Shown here in pieces: positions 56,859 to 64,000 of a DNA stretch of 64,000 nt. This DNA is from Sepiola atlantica (taxonomy: Eukaryota; Mollusca; Cephalopoda; Sepiida; Sepiolidae). The DNA lies in the NCBI GenBank assembly GCA_963556195.1, contig OY744525.1, positions 54,452,446 through 54,516,445 of the forward strand, written 5' to 3'. Numbering within the stretch: position 1 is the stretch's first letter; every line of letters starts with the position of its first letter. The translations under genes and the position numbers were made by a program. The notes beneath the pieces are model-generated. The model searched no databases. It saw only the letters and a program-made list of their open reading frames with translations, and was not told the origin of the DNA.

Positions 56859-58570
56859 ATATATATATATTCCAGTCTATGTAAATATAGATCTGCCCAA
56901 AATGGAGACGGATCCAAACCCATTGGAATACCTATTGTTTGGAGCAATAATTTATTCCCTATTTGAAAGTAACTCTCTTTTATAAGGTGACTTATAAGCA
57001 TTATCAGACCAGTTTTGGATACACTCGTCTTACCATTTTTATTTTTACACCAAAAGGCTTTAGATTTTGCAAAGTCTATGTATTTACCTTTTCCTCCTGC
57101 AAAAGCTAAATCTACAGTATTACCTAATTCTTTAATAAGTTCTTTATGGGGTATTTTTGTATATAATGTACTAAAATCGTATGTCGAGATTGATTTAGCC
57201 TGTTTACGAGAATTAATACGATTTAATTTTTCTTTTACTAGATCGGAATTATTTACCACCCAAAATAGGTTTATATTACTATAGAATTTACTTTTTTTAT
57301 GGAAATTATTTATTTGGTTTATAATTAATTTAAAGATTTTAGACACAGCCTTACTTAAAGGTTTAGTGATGCACATTTTTGAGGCAACAATGAAACGGGC
57401 GCCAACTGGTGTTTTATGCATTTTAGGTATCCAATACATAGATGGAAGTTTTTTGAATTTTTCTTCTAATTTTAATCCTAATTTTTCACAAATAACAGTA
57501 TTGTTTATAATAATGTTATCGCTTTTATTATTACTTAATTTATAAGTATCTGAAACTTCACCTATTATTCCTACTTCTAGCAATAAGCGTTGTATATAAT
57601 ACTTTTTACAGATAAAAGCTATGTTATTTGTCGCCTTATCAATAGGAACTATTACAAACCTATTTTGAAGTATTTCAAGCTCCGTAGTTATTTGTGGATT
57701 TCTAAGGAGGGGATTCGTTCTTTTAGGGTGTTTAAATTCTTTTAAACGTTCTACTTTTTTATTTACGAATCTAAGTACATTATTTTTCCATGCGTCAAAT
57801 GTAGAGTGTAATAGTTTATGTTTTTTAGCCATGGATGCAGTGAAATTATCTAACGCTTTATTTATTTCCTTAACACATTTCGCATAATTTAAACATTTAG
57901 GTTCTCTATAGTTTGGGCCTTTACTTAAGAGTTTTCTTAATTTAGAATTTTTAACTATCGCTAGATTACCGGTAATTATATGCCCTATGTCAGTATTACA
58001 TAAAGGGGAGGATTCACATTCACATGATGGTATATACATTTCATCATTATCATTAATATTTAAATTCTCTACAGTTTGTTTATAGTTAAAAACCTTATTC
58101 CGGATAGTTTGCCCTAGTTTATATGTTACTATTGGTTTCTGTTCCTCTTTTTTAAGTTCATTGGGCAGTGACTGAATGATTTCTGGATTATTAAATATTT
58201 TAGGCAGATTTATATCATCAAATCCTTTATTTTCATATAGGACTACACAAACATTTCGAGGTTTATTTTTTATACCCTCAGCAGGTGGCTTGTATAATTT
58301 TGTGTTGATTATATCCATGATATACTCATACCATTGAGGAAGTTCTTCTATCCTATATATCATATCCGGGTTTAATAATATCTTAGATGCTATGTCTTTT
58401 AATACCTTTTTCTTGGTTTTATTAAGAAGTTTTCTAATGTAATTAAAAGACTCGGAAATATTATTCATGATAATCTCTTTAGTTTTCTTAAAAAATTCTT
58501 CGCATGAAACGGCAGATTCTCTATTGTTCCTATTTACATGTGTTCTATCTCTAGTACCGTAGCGAGGCAA
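56846..58570 (-). CDS. Penelope-like reverse transcriptase, N-terminal and palm part
   Basis: A 574-codon frame of a Penelope-like retroelement, whose product would copy RNA into DNA at the insertion site. In order: a Lys-rich helical region (residues about 25-65); C-E-C-x4-L-C with GHIITGNL (about 180-205) and SKGPNYREP; IVPIDKATNNIAFICKKYY (about 310-330); MYWIPKMHKTPVGARFIVAS (about 378-397); STYDFSTLYTKIPH with the first catalytic Asp (about 462-475); and GIPMGLDPSPFWADLY (about 547-562). It then runs off frame in a (TA)n tract at about 56856-56868, just before the Y-x-D-D box, which is in the next frame. The frame opens at a TTG; an in-frame TAA lies a few codons upstream and the first ATG is codon 35, so the true start is unknown. 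Apart from the one break it is remarkably intact. Confidence 0.9.
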   Translation of the reverse strand: MPRYGTRDRTHVNRNNRESAVSCEEFFKKTKEIIMNNISESFNYIRKLLNKTKKKVLKDIASKILLNPDMIYRIEELPQWYEYIMDIINTKLYKPPAEGIKNKPRNVCVVLYENKGFDDINLPKIFNNPEIIQSLPNELKKEEQKPIVTYKLGQTIRNKVFNYKQTVENLNINDNDEMYIPSCECESSPLCNTDIGHIITGNLAIVKNSKLRKLLSKGPNYREPKCLNYAKCVKEINKALDNFTASMAKKHKLLHSTFDAWKNNVLRFVNKKVERLKEFKHPKRTNPLLRNPQITTELEILQNRFVIVPIDKATNNIAFICKKYYIQRLLLEVGIIGEVSDTYKLSNNKSDNIIINNTVICEKLGLKLEEKFKKLPSMYWIPKMHKTPVGARFIVASKMCITKPLSKAVSKIFKLIINQINNFHKKSKFYSNINLFWVVNNSDLVKEKLNRINSRKQAKSISTYDFSTLYTKIPHKELIKELGNTVDLAFAGGKGKYIDFAKSKAFWCKNKNGKTSVSKTGLIMLISHLIKESYFQIGNKLLLQTIGIPMGLDPSPFWADLYLHRLEYIYICHH

Positions 58571-60640
58571 ATTCGTTGGTTTTTAATTCTTGGAACAATG
58601 TTAAAATTTTGTTGATCTCAACCCACTTTATATATTATAGGAGTAATTTTACATTACTTTTTGTTTAATTCATTTAACCCAATTTCATTTTTCTAAAGGT
58701 TTAAGAAATTTGTTTTTTCCCATGTAGCAAGTGGTTTGCACTAAAAGAAAACGTGTCTGTGTAATTCTCACGTATACGTAATGTATGGAATTGACCAGAC
58801 TATATTTCTTCCCAATTCAGAGTTTCCTTTCTGTACGAGCTCTAAATATAAACTGACCTTGAAGAGATGCCATTTCTAGGGGAGCTCGATTTTATCCACA
58901 CATTAAAAACAAACATTATATCTAATTTTATTCTCGTGGGGAGGTAAGTAAATAATGACTTCTTTATAACGTCTTCAGGCTTGAATTAAAGTGTATTAGC
59001 TGTTATGTTGGAGGATTCTATATTTTCAGACATTACCTTCTCTTTTTTGATTGGAACTGGGTTTATTCTAGCACCGGTCAGGGGAGGAAACGTCCTCGTA
59101 GACTGAGACATTTATATTTTTGTTCCCAATCAATCAACGGATGCTCTTTCTGACAGAAGCTCTATTTCCCACACATTAAAGGCTCACCTTTTGTCTAAAT
59201 TTGCCTTCGTGTATAGGCCAGTAAATGGGACGTACAGATGTGTATTTACACAAGAAAAACTGGTGAAGTGGAGATGCGATTCGAATGAACGCCAAAAAGT
59301 TACTGGCTTGAATAGCTACTCTCGTCTTTCTCCTTTTCGTTGAGATATCCTCACCTTTTCACTATCAAAAGCAAGTTTCAGTTTTTGCATGCGGTCGCTA
59401 ATTCATCATTTCCGGCCAATAGAAAATGATTCCAGCTCGTTTTGAAACATAAAATAACAAGCTGATACAAAATTTAAAAACCTAATAAAAGCAAATAACT
59501 GAATAAACGAATTCAGATCCAGTAAAAACTAAATAAAGGGGGGAGGAATAGTGGAACCGTAAGCTTAAGTCCGAGTGTGGTTGCCAATCGGATTAGGATA
59601 AATTTTTATTATTTATTTATGTGTTATTTATTTATCTTAGACTGAAATTTTCGATCAAGTCCTGACAAAATTGTCCTCCACCTTGAAAACCACACCTGCT
59701 TGGCTAAGTAAAAGTGATGCTACGAAATGCGGAGATAATAAATCTTATAATCAGTAAACACACGTACAAATTACATAGATAAGTAAAAAAGTAAATTTTA
59801 TTGAGTTTGGTAACAGTTATTTTGTTGTCTATTTATTTTTATCCCTTTTTCTTATTAACTATACAGCACAATAGCCAGATATTTAATTATCTATTTTCCT
59901 TTCATATTAAATGAATATTGATTGAAATCAGAATTAGGTAAAATGAAATTATCCACTTCATTATGATCGTCGTACCCGAAATCGGAAATTGAGAACCGGT
60001 GTTAACCCCCCCCCCCAATTATATTTTAGGCCGGATTTCTTTTGGCAAATAATAATTTGTTTTCAACAATTTGTTTACTTATTAAGTTTTTTTAATTTTA
60101 AAAATATTTTTCACAAGTAATCAAATCAAACTTTTTTTATAATAGGAATTTTTTTTTATTTCGAAAATTAAAAAAAATAGTTTAACTATTAATTATTAAC
60201 CAAATATAATTATATTACAAAGTATGTAAGGAGATGATGAGAGGATGAAAGGGGTTATCCTTTTATCTTCTCGTAAAGAAACGGAACAACGTAAAGTATT
60301 TCTGTAACTACAGGGTGGGCAAAAATAAGGGTCCTATTTTTAAAAATTCATAACTTTTTTATTTATTGATTTTTTTTTATTTTTTAGAATAAGTAAAGGA
60401 CCCCTTCCGAAGCAAGCATGAGCCGTATTAGCCGTAAGGAACGTACCCTCATTTAGAAAACATTATTTTTGCTTAAAAAACTCAAAACAGTGTAAAAAAC
60501 AATACTTTAGTTTTTGTAAGTTTTAAGAAGTGTTTTTCGGCTAAAATTTGTTTTGTTTATTTCAAAAAATCTCGGAAGGGTCAGTCTACACACACATAAA
60601 GTTTGGTGAGTTTAACTTTTATTTTGTGGAAGTTATTCAA
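58571..60640. other. Non-coding stretch with repeat pieces
   Basis: No gene was recognised. 59262-59340 is an inverted relative of 19925-20010. 59540-59890 resembles the family A foldback at 14350 (AAGTCCGAG.GTGGTTGCCA..CGGATTAGG; TTAACTATACAGCAC) and is probably a decayed copy. A poly-C tract lies at 60007-60016. Confidence 0.45.
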
Positions 60641-60648
60641 ATGCCGCC

Positions 60649-60926
60649 AGCTTCTTCGCTTTAAACAAAGTGCAGTATTAAAAAAATTTTTAATTGAAAA
60701 TTGGTTCAATTACTTTCAGAGCACTGAGTTTAAAGAATTTGAAACATTTATTTTTTCAGTGGGGATATACTCAGAAGGGAAAATCCATCAACCTTCGTTC
60801 AATCCTCGTAAGGTAACAAAATAATAAACAAAAAAAATGTGTATTGTGGGGGGGGATATATAACGAGGACTATTCTCTGTTTATAAATGACGCCGATTGT
60901 GTCACGTGAGCCAAAATGCTGGCGGC
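60649..60926 (+). repeat. Recent direct duplication, copy 1
   Basis: This block is almost identical to 61021-61301 for about 280 bp (AGCTTCTTCGCTTT.AACAAA to AAAATGCTGGCGGC). The only changes are a few substitutions and small differences in A and G runs. The spacer is about 94 bp. The 73-codon reading from 60603 has no recognised motif. Confidence 0.9.
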
Positions 60927-61020
60927 AGCGATGGCGCTTGTTTGTGGCGGCGGTTTGCTGAGAATCGATTTACACTTTTACCCCCCGGCACAAATATGAA
61001 AGGTCTAAACAATATTTCTT

Positions 61021-61301
61021 AGCTTCTTCGCTTTGAACAAAGTGCAGTATTAAAAAAATTTTTAATTGAAAATTGGTTCAATTACTTTCAGAGCACTGAG
61101 TTTAAAGAATTTGAAACATTTATTTTTTCAGTGGGGATATACTCAGAAGGGAAAATCCATCAACCTTCGTTCAATCCTCGTAAGGTAACAAAATAATAAA
61201 CAACAAAAAATGTGTATTGTGGGGGGGGGGATATATAACGAGGACTATTCTCTGTTTATAAATGACGGCGATTGTGTCACGTGAGCCAAAATGCTGGCGG
61301 C
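61021..61301 (+). repeat. Recent direct duplication, copy 2
   Basis: See 60649-60926. This copy runs into a GC-rich minisatellite at its right end, where copy 1 runs into AGCGATGGCGCTTGTTTG. Confidence 0.9.
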
Positions 61302-61352
61302 GGGGGTGTGCCGGGGGGTGCCGGGGTGTGCCGGGGTGTGCCGGGGGGTAAA
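61302..61352. repeat. GC-rich minisatellite (GGGGTGTGCC units)
   Basis: Four to five 10-13 bp units of GCCGGGGTGTG type, unusually G+C-rich for this window. Confidence 0.85.
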
Positions 61353-61379
61353 AGTGCCACCCCATTTTCATTAAATTTC

Positions 61380-61580
61380 CAAAGATCGCGCCCGCAATGT
61401 CATTTGTGTGATCAGGAGATCAAGGGAGAGTGTGGCGAACGTGATGGTCCTGAGCCAGGATCGAGCGGTGGAAATGGCCCCGATTTGCTTCATTTCCGTC
61501 TTTGCTTGGCATGTAGTTTGAAAAGTAGGGAAATATCAAGCAAAGAGGTTGCTAGCAAGGATCGAACTCACGACCTATGA
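61380..61580 (-). mobile_element. SINE copy (relative of 12205-12600)
   Basis: On the minus strand a box B match (AGTTCGATCC, 61559-61568) is followed by the body shared with the 12.2-kb copy, including the CGCTCGATCCTGG core. The plus-strand reading (SRPQCHLCDQ...DRTHDL) is the translation of the repeat. Confidence 0.65.
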
Positions 61581-61984
61581 GAAACGGCGCGATTGGTTGT
61601 TGCACTGTAGTGGGCAAGTCCATCTTGATAAGAAGAGCATGAACCCGGAATTCTCTGTGTTCTCATTGGTCAAAAGGAATTGACTGAGATCATTTAATGT
61701 CTGACATCTGCTGACTTGGGGTAAGAAAGAAAGGAAAAAAGAGAGAAGTGAGTGACAACGTCGAGTTATTTGTGAGCCCATTATTTTTTTTATTGAAGCA
61801 TCAGAGATCTCGTTGGTTTTATCCAGTAGAACGGAGCTTTGGAGTCCGAGTGATGGACTACCAAATACTCTCATTCAGTTTCTTTTTTATGGTAGGTATA
61901 ATGCTCTATTTGTGTGTGCAAAGTATGCTTTCGTGATTCGGCTGGATTCATGTGATAGCAACAACTTTCGTCCAGTGGGGACAT

Positions 61985-62290
61985 GTGCTCTCCTTACACC
62001 GGTAACGGCGGTCAATCTGTAAAGTGTTATGATGATTAGTTTAGTATTTGCTGGGAAGACAAACGGAAAATAAACAAGTGAGTAAAACAAATTTTTTTTT
62101 GTCCGTATGAGATAAACTGTATACAACGCTGAATAAATTCACAAACAATCTTACGAATGTTTAATTCAGGTTTAAGAAATGAAGTAAGAATACATTAAAA
62201 ACCTATCAAGTGTTTAATTATTAGTTTTTTTTCATGACCAGTAGAATACTATTTATATCGTCACAATAATGAGAACAAAGTGCTCCTGTA
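61985..62290 (+). repeat. Dispersed repeat, direct copy of 43165-43440
   Basis: See 43165-43440. The following 62300-62660 stretch is less AT-rich but has no recognised gene. Confidence 0.6.
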
Positions 62291-62734
62291 AGAATAGAGA
62301 ATTTGTTATCTCCTATCTTAATTTAACAACAAACGAAAAGGGGTTTATTCGTAAATAAGGTTACTTATACCATTTGGTATAGGTGGAAGAAACTTTGGAC
62401 AGTGTCCGAAAGAAGAAGAAAATAAGCTCTTATCAGGCGAAGATAGCAGGCGCCGTGAGTGTCCAGTGAACAAGGAGGCAGGAGAGAGGTTGAGGCGATC
62501 CTTCCTTGCTGGTGCCAGGGTACCGTCTGCTCATCGTCTGCAATATCCTAAGGGAGCTCAAGTAGTTTCTTAGGGAACTAATGATATCAATGCGCCCTGC
62601 AAGCTGATTGGCTAAACCAGCTCACAGGGACAATGATACGCAATACAAAGTAAATCTAATTTATGACTGCTACACCCCCACCCCTCTATAATCTTTTAAA
62701 GGTAATTTTTAGAGAAAGTTTGTTGTTTTTATTT

Positions 62735-63330
62735 TCGATAATCTCGAAATCTGGTGTATTTTTTTTACTGCAACTTACAGAAGAAAAACGGGTAAAAAAC
62801 AAATATGCAACAAATAAATGTTACCAAAGGCAAGATGTTACTCTACTACCTACCTGGATAATTTTATTTATGTTTTAACTTATTTAAACGCGTTTTTTTT
62901 CTTCTTCAAAATTAACCTAGTTACCGCTTTGTTAAGTTAGAACCAAAAAATAAATAAAAAACAGACACATCCAATAAATGTCACCAATCGTGCGAAAATG
63001 TAATTTTCTACCAGTATTTTGTTTAATTTTCGATTTTTGAGCGATTATCAAGTGTCCTCGTGCAGGGCTTATGGGTAGCCATTTTTTGGTTTTAACTTAA
63101 CAGATTGGATACTAGGTTTGTTTTGAGCAAGAAAAACGCTTTAAAATAAGCTAAAACACAAATAAACTTATCCAGGTAGGTAGGTAGGTAGGTAGGTAGA
63201 AAAGTAACTTATCTTGCCTTTGGTAGCATTTATTTGTTGCATATTTGATTTTTCACTCCGTTTTTGTTCTGTTAGTTACAGTAAAATACACCAAATCTGT
63301 TATGTAATCGACGTAATAATGTCGAAACGT
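62735..63330. mobile_element. Foldback element, family C
   Basis: Arms of about 130-150 bp pair across the element. GGTGTATTTT...ACTGCAACTTACAGAA with TTCTGTTAGTTACAGTAAAATACACC; AAACAAATATGCAACAAATA with TATTTGTTGCATATTTG; ACCAAAGGCAAGAT with ATCTTGCCTTTGGTA; CTACCTACCTGG with CCAGGTAGGTAG. A (GGTA)5 tract (63176-63198) lies in the right arm. Partial copies occur near 15535-15640. Confidence 0.8.
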
Positions 63331-63445
63331 AAGTCATTTTTTGTGCAAAAAAAATGCTGATCAAAAATATGAATTTCGAATGTTAACAATCTACAAATTG
63401 TTTTAAATGCCCACCCCCTTCTAAAGTACGTTCATATGAAATCGG

Positions 63446-63740
63446 ACGAAAGTGTAGTATAGTTAACAGCGCAAATATGGGGGGGGGGGGGGGAGAGATA
63501 TACAACAAATACCTTTTACCAAATGCAAGAAAATTAAATTTTTTATCGACCTGCATAGTTTTACATCTATGGAACTTTTTGAAAGATTTAATTCTGAAAT
63601 AAAAATAAACACTTACAAAATGTTTCATAACTGTAAAACTATACAGGTCGATAGAAAATTACATTTTCTTGTGTTTGGTAAAAGTTATTTTTTTATATTT
63701 GCATTCTCTTCGACTCTGCTAACGATATTACACTTTCACC
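63446..63740. mobile_element. Foldback element, family A
   Basis: The left end CGAAAGTGTAGTATAGTTAA and a following (G)14 tract (63481-63494) match the family at 14350. The right end (TATTACACTTTCACC) is its approximate complement. Inner arms pair through TTTTACCAAATGCAAGAAAA / TTTTCTTGTGTTTGGTAAAA and the ACCTGCATAGTTTTACA / ACTGTAAAACTATACAGGT segments. Confidence 0.75.
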
Positions 63741-64000
63741 AGAAACCGTTTTCAAGAAAAATAGTTTATTTAAAAATGAAATTGTCGGATTGCGAAAAAT
63801 GACTGACTTTTATCTTTACATATAAGAAGAAAAAAATCCCTTCTTGCTCAGTGAAAGTTTATTTGGTATTATTGGAGCCCTGCACCCTATGATAATTCAC
63901 CTAAAAAGAGAAATAAGATTTTACTTTTTGGAGCGATTACCTGTAAACAGTATGAAATACTTGGTAAAAATAAATAAAACAAAAAAAATATTTTTGACTT

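Overview
This window is eukaryotic and looks like a repeat-rich, AT-rich, intron-bearing animal genome. There are no bacterial-style operons, there are long stretches of (TA)n and (CA)n, and nearly all recognisable coding sequence is either C2H2 zinc finger or transposon. Penelope-like elements, restriction-like-endonuclease LINEs, tRNA-derived SINEs, long foldback elements, a CCCTAA-type block and clustered C2H2 arrays together suggest a lophotrochozoan, probably a mollusc and perhaps a cephalopod. That placement is inference; nothing here fixes the species.

Three open C2H2 genes are the only good host-gene candidates. Two are minus-strand paralogues (7149-8051 and 25356-26243) lying in an old segmental duplication whose flanks also match (about 8.98-9.25 kb versus 27.29-27.5 kb). 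The third (48166-49056, plus strand) belongs to another subfamily. It sits at the head of a decayed tandem copy (49.44-51.3 kb).

Two of the three arrays are interrupted by 5'-truncated LINE fragments of the RLE type (6570-7166 and 50908-51250). Both lie in the same orientation as the array, and both break the zinc-finger reading at the same codon of the HTGEKP linker; finger sequence resumes at the GAG/EK position on the far side. This is the most interesting observation in the window. A third, longer copy of the LINE lies at 39.63-40.52 kb.

Region by region: 0-5 kb holds a LINE tail, a foldback element, a 5S rRNA-derived segment and a Penelope-like remnant with a GIY-YIG-type end. 6-9 kb is zinc-finger gene 1 with its LINE insertion. 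11-19 kb is SINE, foldback elements, a telomere-like block and a CpG-rich patch. 20-24 kb holds decayed Gypsy-type gag/protease pieces and a LINE tail. 25-27.5 kb is zinc-finger gene 2. 29.6-31.6 kb holds two abutting minisatellites and, just beyond, a Helitron-like 3' end. 32-39 kb is a nest of inverted-repeat elements and (TA)n tracts. 39.6-46.9 kb holds LINE pieces, SINEs, a 652-bp element with terminal inverted repeats and an 8-bp target duplication, and tandem duplications. 47-51.3 kb is zinc-finger gene 3 and its dead copy. 53-56 kb holds a SINE, microsatellites and hammerhead-ribozyme motifs. 56.3-58.6 kb is the best-preserved transposon, a Penelope-like reverse transcriptase broken by one frameshift. 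60-64 kb holds a recent 280-bp duplication, a SINE and foldback elements.

Large stretches (4.7-6.2, 9.3-11.5, 12.6-14.3, 24.1-25.3, 27.5-29.6, 51.3-53.4 and 58.6-60.6 kb) show no recognisable gene.
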